A DNA stretch of 64,000 nt from Mycolicibacterium chlorophenolicum (GCF_001044235.1 NZ_JYNL01000064.1:795502-859501), one strand, 5' to 3'; counted from the stretch's first letter, positions 8,758 through 17,812 are shown. Notes: a model not told the origin generated them from the sequence alone. Program-made: numbers and translations.

Positions 8758-9738
8758 GTGACGGGTGTGGCGGATGTGCTGGCCGGGTGCGGCGCCCTGA
8801 CCGCAGATCCGCGTGTGACCGCCGTCGAGCGGCGCCTGCGTGTGCCCGTCAGCGTAGCCGTGCGGGGCCGCCGCGGGGTCGGCCGTGACGCGGTGGCGGC
8901 GGCGCTGGCCGCCGCGGGCGTGGCGGTCGTGGCGGCCGGGGTTGCCGCCGAGGTCGATGTCGTGGTGCTCGCCGAGCGGCTCACCGACGAGGAGCGGACG
9001 GTGCTCGAGCGCCGGTCGGTCCCGACTCTGGTCGTCCTGAACAAAGCCGATCTGGGTGGGCCGGGGGCGGGCGGTCCGCTGGCCGCGGCCGACGTGACCG
9101 CCGCCCGGATGTCGGTCGCACTGGGGCTCCCGGTGGTGCCGATGATCGCGCTGCTCGGGGTGACCGAGGTGCGCGACGACGACCTCACGGCCCTGCGCGC
9201 GCTGGTCGACGCCCCGGCGGACATGACGTCGGTGGACGCGTTCGTCGCCGGCGAGCACCCGGTACCGGCCGGGACGCGCCGGCAGCTGCTCGACAGGTTC
9301 GACCGGTTCGGGCTGGCGCACGCCGTCCTCGCGGCCGCCGACGGGCTCACGCCGGCCGCGGTGACCGCCCGGCTGCGCGCGCTGAGCCGGACCGACGCGG
9401 TACTGGCCGCGCTCGCCGCCGTCGCAGCCCCGTTGCGCTACACGCGGATCCGCGCGGCGGTGCACGCGCTGCGGGTGGTGGCCGCCGAGACCTCCGACGA
9501 GCGGCTGGCGGCGTTCGTCGACGGCGACGACGTCGTGCTGGCGGTGATGACGGCGGCCGTGGACGTCGTCGAGGCCGGCGGCGCCGAGGTGGATCGCGGT
9601 GACGACGCAGGGGCGCACACCCGCCGGGCGCTGCGGTGGCACGCCTACGCGAGGGCGCCGCTCGATGCGCTGCACCGGCGCTGCGCCGCCGACATCGCGC
9701 GCGGCAGCCTGCGGCTGCTGGAGGGCTGCGATGACTGA
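8758..9738 (+). CDS. P-loop GTPase-like protein with degenerate G1 motif, Rv0209 homologue
   Basis: This protein of about 326 residues is Ala/Val-rich and resembles a GTPase whose Walker A motif has decayed: GRRGVGRD near residues 38-45 replaces GxxxxGK[ST]. The G4 motif NKAD (VVLNKADL, near residue 97) is intact. The rest is alpha-helical, as in dynamin-like or Era-like proteins, with no membrane helix. It overlaps the next gene by eight bases, and that gene encodes a second degenerate GTPase, so the products probably work together. No function is assigned to Rv0209 in M. tuberculosis. The GTG at 8758 follows a G-rich stretch; a GTG at 8767 is also possible. Upstream codons in this frame are antisense to trmB and were not included. 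Confidence 0.72.
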   Translation: MTGVADVLAGCGALTADPRVTAVERRLRVPVSVAVRGRRGVGRDAVAAALAAAGVAVVAAGVAAEVDVVVLAERLTDEERTVLERRSVPTLVVLNKADLGGPGAGGPLAAADVTAARMSVALGLPVVPMIALLGVTEVRDDDLTALRALVDAPADMTSVDAFVAGEHPVPAGTRRQLLDRFDRFGLAHAVLAAADGLTPAAVTARLRALSRTDAVLAALAAVAAPLRYTRIRAAVHALRVVAAETSDERLAAFVDGDDVVLAVMTAAVDVVEAGGAEVDRGDDAGAHTRRALRWHAYARAPLDALHRRCAADIARGSLRLLEGCDD

Positions 9739-10921
9739 CCCGGTTCTCGTCACCGGTACCGCGCGGTCCGGGGTGACCAGCGTGCTCGCCCGGCTGCAGC
9801 AGCGGATTCCCGCCCACCGCTTCGTCGAGGCATCCGGGCTGGCCGTCGGCGAGACACCGCAGGTGGTGGTGTTCGTGGTGTCCGCCGATGCCCCGATGGC
9901 ACGGTCCGACGGCGCGCTGGCCGCTGCGGTCACGGCGCGCACGGGCGCGGTGATCGGCGTGGTGAACAAGGTCGACGATCACCGCGCGTGGCGCCGCGTG
10001 CTCGCCGCCGATCGGGACCGGCTGGCCGGTATCCCGTGGGTGACCGCCGCGGCCGATCCGCGGCTGGGGGAGCCTTCCGTCGACGATCTGGTCGCCGTGC
10101 TCACCCGGGAGCTGACCGACCCCGACCTCGCGCGCCGTGCGGCCGCCCGGTCCCGGCAGGCCGACCTCGACGCGGGGCTCGGCGAGCTGGAGGCCGAGCG
10201 CGCCGACGTACTGCGGGCCCACCGCTCGACGCGGACCGGCCACGCGCAGTGGCGGCACCGGTTGCAGCGCGTCCGGCTGGAGTTGACGCACTCCGCGCGG
10301 CAGCGCTGCGCGGCCGTGCGGGCCGACCTGCTCGCCGAGGTGGCCGCGATGACCCGGCGCACGCGGCCCGCTGTCGAAGACCGGGTCCGGCAGCACTGCG
10401 CGGACACCCTGGCCGAGGTCGACGACGAGATCGACGCCCGGGTGGCCGAGCTGACGGCATCACCGGTGCCGGCGCCTCCCGAGCGGGCGATCGTGGCGCC
10501 CGCGCCGCCGCGTCACGCGCGCCGGCTGGAGACCCAACTGATGGTGGTGCTCGGAGTGGGGTTCGGGTTCGGGGTGGCCGTCGTGATGGCCCGGGTGGCG
10601 GCGCGGCTCGCCGGGGTGCCGGCGGTCGGCGGCACGGTGGCCGCCGTGCTGGCCGGTCTGGCCGTCACCGTCTGGGTGGTGCGGGCGCGGGCCCTGCTGC
10701 ACGCCCGCGCGCTGATGGAACGCTGGGTCGCCGACGCTGTGGCGATGCTGCGGACCGAGGTGGAGGAACGGGTGTCGGCGCGGCTGCTGGCCGTCGAGAC
10801 GGCCCGCGCCGTCGCCGTCGATCGTCGGCTGGCGCACATGGAGGCCGAGCTGCGGCGATACCCGGCGCGGCGCCGGTCCTTCGACCCCTCCGCGACGGAT
10901 TTCGTGGTTACCGATCGGTAG
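9731..10921 (+). CDS. membrane-anchored GTPase-like protein, Rv0210 homologue
   Basis: This 396-residue protein has an N-terminal nucleotide-binding-like region: a degenerate P-loop GTARSGVTS (residues 9-17, Lys lost) and an intact NKVD (GVVNKVDD, about residues 76-83). A helical, charged region covers residues 115-240. A hydrophobic hairpin of two helices follows at residues 270-320, and the C-terminal region is helical again. This is the overall shape of bacterial dynamin-like proteins, but the catalytic Lys is missing. GGAGGG sits five bases before the ATG, and the start overlaps the preceding gene by eight bases. The function of Rv0210 is unknown; a paired, membrane-associated GTPase-like system is my inference. 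Confidence 0.72.
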   Translation: MTDPVLVTGTARSGVTSVLARLQQRIPAHRFVEASGLAVGETPQVVVFVVSADAPMARSDGALAAAVTARTGAVIGVVNKVDDHRAWRRVLAADRDRLAGIPWVTAAADPRLGEPSVDDLVAVLTRELTDPDLARRAAARSRQADLDAGLGELEAERADVLRAHRSTRTGHAQWRHRLQRVRLELTHSARQRCAAVRADLLAEVAAMTRRTRPAVEDRVRQHCADTLAEVDDEIDARVAELTASPVPAPPERAIVAPAPPRHARRLETQLMVVLGVGFGFGVAVVMARVAARLAGVPAVGGTVAAVLAGLAVTVWVVRARALLHARALMERWVADAVAMLRTEVEERVSARLLAVETARAVAVDRRLAHMEAELRRYPARRRSFDPSATDFVVTDR

Positions 10922-10982
10922 CCCTCCCGGTCGGCCTGTTCTGAATCGTTCCTGTGAGTGAACGGACATAGTCCTGGATTTC

Positions 10983-11001
10983 CGCGGGTATGTCACCCGC
11001 G
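10983..11001. promoter_or_regulatory. perfect inverted repeat upstream of pckA, candidate operator
   Basis: CGCGGGT and ACCCGCG form perfect 7-base arms around ATGTC, about 115 bases before the pckA ATG. The 195-base gap before pckA has no gene. It also holds a direct repeat GAAGACCA (near 11040 and 11080). Confidence 0.35.
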
Positions 11002-11117
11002 TTAACCTCAATGTTCAGGAGGGGCGGCAGCTGCCTGTGAAGACCAGATCATGGTCGGTTCCGGCGCCTGCGTCCGCTGAAGACCACGCGCAGGAACAGT
11101 GCAGGAGACAACACAGC

Positions 11118-12947
11118 ATGACCGCAGCGACCATTCCGGGATTGGATTCCGCACCGACCAAGCACGAGGGGCTGCTCGCCTGGGTGCGCGAGGTCGCCGA
11201 GCTGACACAGCCCGACCGTGTGGCGTGGGCCGACGGGTCCGAGGAGGAGTACGAGCGGCTCTGCGCCCAGCTGGTCGAGGCCGGCACCTTCCAGAAGCTG
11301 AACCCTCAGAAGCAGCCGAACTCGTACCTGGCGCTGTCGGACCCGTCCGACGTCGCGCGCGTCGAGTCGCGGACCTTCATCTGCAGCGAGCGTGAGATCG
11401 ACGCCGGGCCCACCAACAACTGGATGGACCCCGCCGAGATGCGCGCGCTGATGACCGACCTCTACCGCGGCAGCATGCGCGGCCGCACGCTGTGGGTGGT
11501 CCCGTTCTGCATGGGCCCGCTGGACGCGGAGGACCCGAAGCTCGGCGTGGAGATCACCGACTCCGAGTACGTCGTGGTGTCGATGCGCACGATGACCCGG
11601 ATGGGGTCGGCCGCGCTGGAGAAGATGGGCGACGACGGTTTCTTCGTCAAAGCGCTGCACTCGATCGGTGCGCCGCTGGAGCCGGGCCAGCAGGACGTGC
11701 CGTGGCCCTGCAACGACACGAAGTACATCACCCACTTCCCCGAGACCCGCGAGATCTGGAGCTACGGGTCGGGGTACGGCGGCAACGCCCTGCTGGGCAA
11801 GAAGTGCTACTCGCTGCGCATCGCGTCGGCGATGGCCCACGACGAGGGCTGGCTCGCCGAGCACATGCTGATCCTCAAGCTGATCTCCCCGGAGAACAAG
11901 GCCTACTTCATCGCCGCGGCGTTCCCGTCGGCGTGCGGCAAGACCAATCTCGCGATGCTGCAGCCCACGATTCCGGGCTGGCGCGCCGAGACCGTCGGTG
12001 ACGACATCGCGTGGATGCGGTTCGGCAAGGACGGCCGGCTCTACGCCACCAACCCCGAGTTCGGCTTCTTCGGCGTCGCGCCTGGGACCAACTGGAGCAG
12101 CAACCCGAACGCGATGAAGACCATCGCGGGGGGCAACACGGTGTTCACCAACGTCGCCAAGACCGACGACGGCGACGTGTGGTGGGAGGGTCTGGAGGGC
12201 GAGCCCGATCACCTGATCGACTGGAAGGGCAACGACTGGATCCTGCGCGAGACGGAAAGTAAGGCGGCGCATCCGAATTCGCGGTATTGCACCCCGATCT
12301 CGCAGTGCCCCACGCTGGCGCCGGAGTGGGACGACCCGCAGGGTGTGCCGATCTCGGCGATCCTGTTCGGCGGCCGCCGCAAGACCACCGTCCCGCTGAT
12401 CACCGAGGCCCGCGACTGGCAGCACGGCGTGTTCATCGGCGCCACGCTGGGCTCCGAGCAGACCGCCGCCGCCGAGGGCAAGGTCGGCACCGTGCGCCGC
12501 GATCCGATGGCCATGCTTCCGTTCCTCGGCTACAACGTGGGTGACTACTTCCAGCACTGGATCGACATCGGCAAGAACGCCGACGACACCAAGCTGCCGA
12601 AGGTCTTCTTCGTCAACTGGTTCCGCCGCGGAGCCGACGGCCGCTTCCTGTGGCCGGGCTTCGGTGAGAACAGCCGCGTGCTCAAGTGGGCGATCGAGCG
12701 CATCGAGCACCAGGCCGACGGCAAGAGCACGCCGATCGGCATCGTGCCGACCGCGCAGGACCTCGACCTGGAGGGCCTGGACGTGTCGGCCGCCGACGTC
12801 GACGAGGCGCTGGCGGTGCGGCCCGACGAGTGGCGCAAGGAGCTGCCGCTGATCGAGGAGTGGTTCGAGTTCGTCGGCGAGAAGCTGCCCACCGGCATCA
12901 AGGACGAGTTCGACGCGCTGAAGACGCGCCTCGCCGAAGCGGAGTAG
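11118..12947 (+). CDS. pckA: phosphoenolpyruvate carboxykinase (GTP)
   Basis: This 609-residue GTP-dependent PEP carboxykinase converts oxaloacetate to phosphoenolpyruvate, the entry step of gluconeogenesis. Mycobacteria need it when growing on fatty acids or cholesterol. The P-loop [10 protein letters not shown] carries the catalytic Cys at residue 273. The metal and substrate residues of [17 protein letters not shown] (near residue 220) and the later [11 protein letters not shown] segment are present. Length and sequence match M. tuberculosis Rv0211 along the whole protein. The ATG at 11118 has AGGAGA nine bases upstream. Upstream in-frame codons are not conserved and were left out. M. tuberculosis has Rv0212c (nadR) and Rv0213c next; both are absent here. 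Confidence 0.97.
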   Translation: MTAATIPGLDSAPTKHEGLLAWVREVAELTQPDRVAWADGSEEEYERLCAQLVEAGTFQKLNPQKQPNSYLALSDPSDVARVESRTFICSEREIDAGPTNNWMDPAEMRALMTDLYRGSMRGRTLWVVPFCMGPLDAEDPKLGVEITDSEYVVVSMRTMTRMGSAALEKMGDDGFFVKALHSIGAPLEPGQQDVPWPCNDTKYITHFPETREIWSYGSGYGGNALLGKKCYSLRIASAMAHDEGWLAEHMLILKLISPENKAYFIAAAFPSACGKTNLAMLQPTIPGWRAETVGDDIAWMRFGKDGRLYATNPEFGFFGVAPGTNWSSNPNAMKTIAGGNTVFTNVAKTDDGDVWWEGLEGEPDHLIDWKGNDWILRETESKAAHPNSRYCTPISQCPTLAPEWDDPQGVPISAILFGGRRKTTVPLITEARDWQHGVFIGATLGSEQTAAAEGKVGTVRRDPMAMLPFLGYNVGDYFQHWIDIGKNADDTKLPKVFFVNWFRRGADGRFLWPGFGENSRVLKWAIERIEHQADGKSTPIGIVPTAQDLDLEGLDVSAADVDEALAVRPDEWRKELPLIEEWFEFVGEKLPTGIKDEFDALKTRLAEAE

Positions 12948-12972
12948 CCCGCGGTACTCACCGCACGCTCAC

Positions 12973-13028
12973 CGAGTGTGCGGTGAGGGCGCGGATCCGC
13001 CTCGAAAGTCGCCCTGACCGCACACTCG
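12973..13028. repeat. near-perfect palindrome between pckA and fadD4
   Basis: Arms 12973-12991 and 13010-13028 (19 bases, core CGAGTGTGCGGT) match at 18 of 19 positions around an 18-base loop. It lies 25 bases after the pckA stop and just before the fadD4 promoter. It may act as a terminator or be a mobile palindromic unit. No T-run follows. Confidence 0.6.
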
Positions 13029-13034
13029 AGGCAC

Positions 13035-13048
13035 TTGACACCTGTCAA
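13035..13048. promoter_or_regulatory. TTGACA-CC-TGTCAA palindrome upstream of fadD4
   Basis: Perfect 6-base arms with a 2-base spacer overlap the likely -35 region of fadD4. The same design, with one mismatch, occurs at 25606-25619 between the tandem fadE and lipC. A shared lipid-responsive regulator is inferred. Confidence 0.45.
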
Positions 13049-13059
13049 CTAGGGCCACG

Positions 13060-13065
13060 TATTCT
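13060..13065 (+). promoter_or_regulatory. -10 box (TATTCT) of fadD4
   Basis: TATTCT ends six bases before the ATG at 13072, so the transcript is probably leaderless. The TTGACA at 13035-13040 lies 19 bases upstream, a slightly long spacer. Confidence 0.5.
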
Positions 13066-13071
13066 CAGCCC

Positions 13072-14592
13072 ATGCAGATCCGCGACACCGCCGTTGCCTC
13101 TCCCGACAAGCCCGCGATCATCATGTACCCCTCGGGCACCGTGGTCACGTTCGGTGAGCTCGAGGCCCGGGCCAACCGGCTGGCGCACCTGTTCCGCGAG
13201 GCCGGTCTCGTCGAGGGTGACGCCGTCGCGATCCTGATGGAGAACAGCGAGCACATGCACGCGGTGATGTGGGCCGCGCGCCGGTCGGGGCTGTACTACG
13301 TCCCGATCAACACCCACCTGACCGCCGCGGAGGCGGCCTACATCATCGACAACAGCAGCGCGAAGGCGATCGTCGGCTCCGGCAAGCTCGTCGACACCCT
13401 TGCCGGGCTGGCGGCCGAATTGCCGGGCGGCCTGCCGCCAGTGCGCATCATCGCCGACGGGACCCTCGACGGGTGGCAGAGCTACCCGGAATGTGTTGCC
13501 GGACAACCCGATACCCCGATCGACGACGAGATCGAGGGCGACCTGCTGCAGTATTCGTCCGGAACGACGGGACGCCCCAAGGGCATCAAACGCGCGCTGC
13601 CGCACGTGCCGCCGTCGGAGTCCCCGGGCCTGATGGCCGCGCTGGTCTCGTTCTGGATGCATCCCGACGCGGTCTACCTCAGCCCCGCCCCGCTGTACCA
13701 CACCGCACCGTCGGTGTGGTCGATGCAGACCCAGGCCGGCGGCATCACCACCGTGGTGATGGAGAAGTTCGACGCCGAGGGCGCGCTGGACGCGATCGCG
13801 AAACACAAGGTGACCCATGGGCAGTTCGTGCCGGTGATGTTCACCCGGATGCTCAAGCTGCCCGAGGAGGTCCGCGCGAAGTACGACGTGTCGAGCCTGC
13901 AGCGGGTGATGCACGCCGCCGCACCGTGTCCCGTCGACATCAAGAAGCAGATGATCGACTGGTGGGGCCCGATCGTCGACGAGTACTACGCGTCCTCCGA
14001 GGCGCACGGGTCGACGCTGATCTTCGCCGAGGACTGGCTGACCCACCCCGGCTCGGTCGGCAAGCCGATGGGCGGTGCGGTGCACATCCTCGACGAGGAC
14101 GGCAACGAGCTCCCGCCCGGCCATCCCGGCGAGATCTACTTCGAGGGCGGCAACGACTTCGAGTACCTCAACGATCCCGAGAAGACGCAGAGCTCGCGCG
14201 ACCCCCGCGGCTGGAAGACGGTGGGCGACATCGGGTATCTCGACGAGGAGGGCTTCCTCTACCTGACCGACCGCAGGCACCACATGATCATCTCCGGCGG
14301 GGTGAACATCTACCCGCAGGAGGCCGAGAACCTGCTCGTCACCCATCCGAAGGTGATGGACGCCGCGGTGTTCGGCGTCCCGGACGAGGAGATGGGCCAG
14401 CGCGTCAAGGCCGTCGTGCAGACCGTCGACCAACGCGACGCCACCGAAGAATTCGGGCGTGAGCTCATTGATTGGCTGCGCGACCGGTTGGCGCACTACA
14501 AGTGCCCGCGGTCGCTGTCGTTCGAGGCACAGCTGCCGCGCACCGATACCGGCAAGCTCTACAAGCAGGAGCTGATAAAGAAGTACTCGTGA
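13072..14592 (+). CDS. fadD4: acyl-CoA synthetase FadD4
   Basis: This 506-residue ANL-superfamily enzyme activates a carboxylic acid through an acyl-AMP to a CoA thioester. The P-loop-like motif YSSGTTGRPKG is near residue 162, the YYASSEAHG motif near residue 305, and the hinge region GDIGYLDEEGFLYLTDR near residue 385. The C-terminal catalytic Lys lies in RTDTGKLYKQEL. The gene follows pckA as fadD4 (Rv0214) does in M. tuberculosis once two genes missing here are ignored. The exact acid is unknown. The stop overlaps the GTG of the next gene (GTGA), an enoyl-CoA hydratase-like protein, which suggests one catabolic unit. The ATG has no Shine-Dalgarno but a well-placed -10 box. Confidence 0.9.
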   Translation: MQIRDTAVASPDKPAIIMYPSGTVVTFGELEARANRLAHLFREAGLVEGDAVAILMENSEHMHAVMWAARRSGLYYVPINTHLTAAEAAYIIDNSSAKAIVGSGKLVDTLAGLAAELPGGLPPVRIIADGTLDGWQSYPECVAGQPDTPIDDEIEGDLLQYSSGTTGRPKGIKRALPHVPPSESPGLMAALVSFWMHPDAVYLSPAPLYHTAPSVWSMQTQAGGITTVVMEKFDAEGALDAIAKHKVTHGQFVPVMFTRMLKLPEEVRAKYDVSSLQRVMHAAAPCPVDIKKQMIDWWGPIVDEYYASSEAHGSTLIFAEDWLTHPGSVGKPMGGAVHILDEDGNELPPGHPGEIYFEGGNDFEYLNDPEKTQSSRDPRGWKTVGDIGYLDEEGFLYLTDRRHHMIISGGVNIYPQEAENLLVTHPKVMDAAVFGVPDEEMGQRVKAVVQTVDQRDATEEFGRELIDWLRDRLAHYKCPRSLSFEAQLPRTDTGKLYKQELIKKYS

Positions 14593-15488
14593 AGCACGTC
14601 CGGGTCGCCGACGGGGAACTGATCGAGGCCGCGTCGGCCGACGACGCCACCTTCTCGCTGACTGAGGAGCCCTGCGACGACGTCCGCGCGGTCACGGTCG
14701 ACTCCGTCGACGCGGCGGTGGCCGAGATCGCCGGCCGGGTCGCCCGGTGGCCGCAGGCGTCGGCCGTGTGCGACGACGTACTGCGCGCCCTGGACCCGGC
14801 GGGGACGACGTTCGCCGGCGTCGTCACCGAATCGCTGGCCTACTCGACGCTGCAGGCCGGCGCCGAGTTCGCCCGCTGGCTGACCGAGCGCGGCCCGGCC
14901 ACCGTGCCCGTGATCGCCGAACCCGTTGTGGCGCAACGCGTCGACGACCGGTTGGCGATCCGGTTCAACCGCAGCGCGCGGCACAACGCCTTCTCCACCG
15001 ACGCGCGGGCGGCGCTGCTCGACGCGCTGGAGGTGGCCTGCCTCGACCCGTCGGTCCGGGAGGTGGTGCTGGCCGGCAACGGTCCGTCGTTCTGCAGCGG
15101 CGGCGACCTCGCCGAGTTCGGCACCCTCGCCGACCCGGCCAGCGCGCACCTGGCCCGCACCCGGCACAGCCCCGCGCTGGCGCTCGCCGAGATCACCGCC
15201 CGGCTCGGATCGGCCTGCCGCGCCGAGGTCCACGGGCAGGTGCAGGGCAGCGGGCTGGAGATGGCGGCCTTCTGCGGCCGGGTCAGCTGCCACCCCGACG
15301 CGGTGCTGGGGCTACCGGAGCTGAAGCTGGGTCTGATCCCCGGCGCCGGCGGCACGGTGAGCATCACCCGCCGGATCGGCCGGTGGCGCACCGCCTACCT
15401 GGTGCTGTCCGGCCGGTCCGTCGACGCCGCGACCGCGCTGCAGTGGGGACTGGTCGACGAGATCAGCGCTGCCGCGTCGGCCGGATGA
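14589..15488 (+). CDS. enoyl-CoA hydratase/isomerase family protein
   Basis: This 299-residue crotonase-fold protein starts at a GTG overlapping the fadD4 stop by four bases. The crotonase core is at about residues 115-295. It includes the CoA/oxyanion segment FCSGGDLAEFG (near residue 170), the second oxyanion region HGQVQGSGLEMAAF, and ELKLGLIPGAGGT (near residue 245). The Glu in PELKLGLIP is in the usual catalytic position. About 110 N-terminal residues extend beyond a typical 260-residue hydratase. The role is probably beta-oxidation-like hydration or isomerisation of the fadD4 product (inference). Its 3' end overlaps the convergent SDR gene by 26 bases. Confidence 0.85.
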   Translation: MKHVRVADGELIEAASADDATFSLTEEPCDDVRAVTVDSVDAAVAEIAGRVARWPQASAVCDDVLRALDPAGTTFAGVVTESLAYSTLQAGAEFARWLTERGPATVPVIAEPVVAQRVDDRLAIRFNRSARHNAFSTDARAALLDALEVACLDPSVREVVLAGNGPSFCSGGDLAEFGTLADPASAHLARTRHSPALALAEITARLGSACRAEVHGQVQGSGLEMAAFCGRVSCHPDAVLGLPELKLGLIPGAGGTVSITRRIGRWRTAYLVLSGRSVDAATALQWGLVDEISAAASAG

Positions 15489-16191
15489 CCATCTCGTTGA
15501 CGTCCACGTCGGCCGGTTCGCCGATCGCGTAGGCGATCGCCCGGGCGATGGCCGCCGGCGGGATCGCATCGGCCCGGTACCCGCGCATCGCCTCGGCCGC
15601 CGTCGTGTCCGTGATCGTCTGCGCGAGTTCGGATTCCACGACGCCCGGCGAGATCGTCGTGACGCGGATCGAGGGGTCGAGTTCGAGGCGCAGGCCCTCG
15701 GTGATCGCCCACGCCGCGTACTTCGTCGCGCAGTACACGGCGCCGGTCGGCACCACCTCGTGCGCTCCGATGGAGGCCACCGTGATGAAGTGTCCCGCCC
15801 CCTGGCGCTGGAAGTGCGGCAGCGTGGCGGCGATGCCGTTGAGCAGCCCGCGGACGTTGACGTCGATCATCTGGTCCCACTGGTCGACCAGCAGCGCGTC
15901 GAGTCGGGACAGCGGCATGACGCCGGCGTTGTTCACGATCACGTCCACCCGTCCGTGGGCGGCGACGGCGGCGTCGACGAGCGCGGCGACGGACGCCCGG
16001 TCGGTCACGTCGAGCGCGTGCACTTCGATGCTGCCGCCCTGCCCGGTGACCCGGCCGGCCAGCTGTTCGAGCCGGTCCTTCCGCCGTGCCCCGGCGATGA
16101 CGTGATGCCCGTCGGCGGCGAGCCGTTCGGCCACGGCTTCGCCGATTCCGCTGCTGGCTCCGGTGACGATGATGATCTTGGTGTCGGTCAT
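15463..16191 (-). CDS. short-chain dehydrogenase/reductase
   Basis: This 242-residue classical SDR has the nucleotide-binding TGASSGIG near residue 12, NNAG near residue 88, and the catalytic Ser with YxxxK (YCATKYA) near residue 152. The oxidoreductase substrate is unknown. It faces an XRE-type regulator across an 84-base gap containing a perfect inverted repeat, so the regulator probably controls it. The ATG at 16191 gives the standard SDR N-terminus; in-frame codons further upstream belong to the regulator's control region. Confidence 0.9.
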   Translation of the reverse strand: MTDTKIIIVTGASSGIGEAVAERLAADGHHVIAGARRKDRLEQLAGRVTGQGGSIEVHALDVTDRASVAALVDAAVAAHGRVDVIVNNAGVMPLSRLDALLVDQWDQMIDVNVRGLLNGIAATLPHFQRQGAGHFITVASIGAHEVVPTGAVYCATKYAAWAITEGLRLELDPSIRVTTISPGVVESELAQTITDTTAAEAMRGYRADAIPPAAIARAIAYAIGEPADVDVNEMVIRPTRQR

Positions 16192-16224
16192 GCTCCCAGC
16201 GTCATTGGGCCAGACACGCACAGC

Positions 16225-16243
16225 CAGGGTGCGGTACACCCTG
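16225..16243. promoter_or_regulatory. perfect inverted repeat in the SDR/XRE divergon, candidate operator
   Basis: CAGGGTG and CACCCTG form perfect 7-base arms around CGGTA, centred between the two divergent starts. It is the natural site for the adjacent XRE regulator. Confidence 0.5.
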
Positions 16244-16263
16244 TTTGCGGCGTCGCGATTTCC

Positions 16264-16269
16264 TACCCT
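16264..16269 (+). promoter_or_regulatory. -10 box (TACCCT) of the XRE regulator gene
   Basis: TACCCT lies six bases before the GTG at 16276 and would give a leaderless message. The candidate operator at 16225-16243 overlaps the expected -35 zone. Confidence 0.45.
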
Positions 16270-16275
16270 GGAGAG

Positions 16276-17106
16276 GTGACCGAGCTGGGGGAGTACCTGA
16301 GGAGCAGGCGCGCCGCGCTCCGCCCCGCCGACGTGGGTCTGACCAGTTCGGGCACCCGCCGCGTCCCCGGCCTGCGCCGCGAAGAGGTGGCTCTGCTGGC
16401 CGGGGTCAGCACCGACTACTACGGACGGCTCGAACAGGGCCGCGAACGGTCCCCGTCCGTTCAGGTGATCGAGGCGCTTGCGGCGGCACTGCGCCTCGAT
16501 GACGACGGCAGGGCACATCTGTTCACGCTCGCCCGGCTCACGCCGCGGACGTCACGTACCTGGGTCTCCGAACAGGTCGACCCCGGACTGCTACGGTTGA
16601 TGGCGGCGTGGCCCGACAACCCGGCGTTGGTCTACAACCGCGCCTACGACATCCTGGCCGCCAATCCGTTGGCCACCGCGTTGTTCGGCGAACTCGGCGC
16701 GGTCGGCAATCTGATGCTGCTGGTGTTCACCGATCCGCGGGCTCGGGAGTTCTACGCCGACTGGCACGAGGTCGCGGCCGACTCGGTCGCCGGCTTCCGG
16801 ATGGCCTACGGGTCCGCGCCCGAGGATCCCCGCGCGGGGGCCGTGCTGGCCGAGCTACTGACCAGCGAGGAGTTCCGCGCGCTCTGGGAGCGCCGGGATG
16901 CGCGGCGTAAATGTCTGGCTCGCAAACGTTTCCGCCATCCAGAGGTGGGCGTGGTGACGCTGAACATGCAGACGTTCGACGTCCGCTCGTCACCCGGGCA
17001 GGAACTGATCGTCTACGACGCCGACCCGGGCACCGCGAGCGCCGATGCCCTGACACTGCTCGGAAGCATCGCGGCCACCGCGGCTAACCCGAGCGGCGCA
17101 GGGTGA
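16276..17106 (+). CDS. XRE-family regulator with MmyB-like ligand-binding domain
   Basis: This 276-residue regulator has an N-terminal helix-turn-helix (about residues 5-75, including RREEVALLAGVSTDYYGRLE). The C-terminal MmyB-type domain (about residues 100-270) shows the typical NPALVYNRAYDILAANPLA and ELIVYDADPG segments. This family usually represses a divergently encoded oxidoreductase; here that is the SDR. The chosen GTG has a -10 box six bases upstream, whereas the GGAG before it is too close to work well as a ribosome site. The 3' end overlaps the convergent GntR gene by 23 bases. Confidence 0.88.
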   Translation: MTELGEYLRSRRAALRPADVGLTSSGTRRVPGLRREEVALLAGVSTDYYGRLEQGRERSPSVQVIEALAAALRLDDDGRAHLFTLARLTPRTSRTWVSEQVDPGLLRLMAAWPDNPALVYNRAYDILAANPLATALFGELGAVGNLMLLVFTDPRAREFYADWHEVAADSVAGFRMAYGSAPEDPRAGAVLAELLTSEEFRALWERRDARRKCLARKRFRHPEVGVVTLNMQTFDVRSSPGQELIVYDADPGTASADALTLLGSIAATAANPSGAG

Positions 17107-17812
17107 CCCGGTAGGTGTACTGCTCGGGCAGGAAGTGGCTGACGGCGAGTTCGACGGGACGGCCGTCGTCGTCGCCGTAGAGGCGGTCCACTCGCAGCAT
17201 CGGATGCCCGGGCTCGCAGCCGACCGCGGCCGCCACACCCGCGTCGGCCATGCCGACGGTGATCGTCTGGGCGGCCTCGGCGATCGGCGCGTCCAGATGC
17301 GGCTCGAGCAGTCCGATCACCGTGTGGGTGCTCACCGCTGCGGTGCGCAGATGCGGCGACGCCGACACCGCCGCCGCGACCGCCGGGGGAAGGTGAACGA
17401 CAGTGTGCCCGAACGGGACCCCGTCGTGCAGCCGCCGGAACGTCACCGAGTGCACCACGTCGTCGTCGAGGCGGAGCCGGCTGGCGGCGTCGATGTCGAC
17501 GCGCCGGCGCAGCCCGTCGAGCACCTCCATCGTGGTGTCGTCGGACAGGCTCATCAGGTCGTCGACCGAGCCCAGCCGGCGCAGGTAGCGCCGCCCGCCT
17601 TCGCCGGCGTAGCTGCCCCGCCCCGGCACCCGGTACACCACGCCCTCGGCCACCAGATCCTGGAACGCCCGTCTTACGGTCTGCCGCGAAAGACCATGGC
17701 GCGCCGACAGTTCCGACTCGGTCGGCAGGCGTGCGCCGTCGGCGTACCGGCCGGCGACGATCTCCTCGCGGAGCCGTTCGCGCAGCACCTGATAGGCCGG
17801 CGGCGCCTTCAT
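17084..17812 (-). CDS. GntR/HutC-family transcriptional regulator (UTRA domain)
   Basis: This 242-residue protein has an N-terminal winged helix (residues 5-70, with LPTESELSARHGLSRQTV). A C-terminal UTRA domain (about residues 90-238) would bind a small effector. Its ATG follows the fadE3 stop directly (TAGATG), so it is transcribed and probably translated together with fadE3. A regulator of this acyl-CoA dehydrogenase, responding to an acyl-CoA or related metabolite, is a reasonable inference. The effector cannot be read from the sequence. Confidence 0.9.
   Translation of the reverse strand: MKAPPAYQVLRERLREEIVAGRYADGARLPTESELSARHGLSRQTVRRAFQDLVAEGVVYRVPGRGSYAGEGGRRYLRRLGSVDDLMSLSDDTTMEVLDGLRRRVDIDAASRLRLDDDVVHSVTFRRLHDGVPFGHTVVHLPPAVAAAVSASPHLRTAAVSTHTVIGLLEPHLDAPIAEAAQTITVGMADAGVAAAVGCEPGHPMLRVDRLYGDDDGRPVELAVSHFLPEQYTYRVTLRRSG

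Noticed and set aside
11049-12710. 553-codon open frame antisense to pckA
   Set aside because: It is an out-of-phase shadow of the conserved PckA protein, with no motifs or ribosome site.
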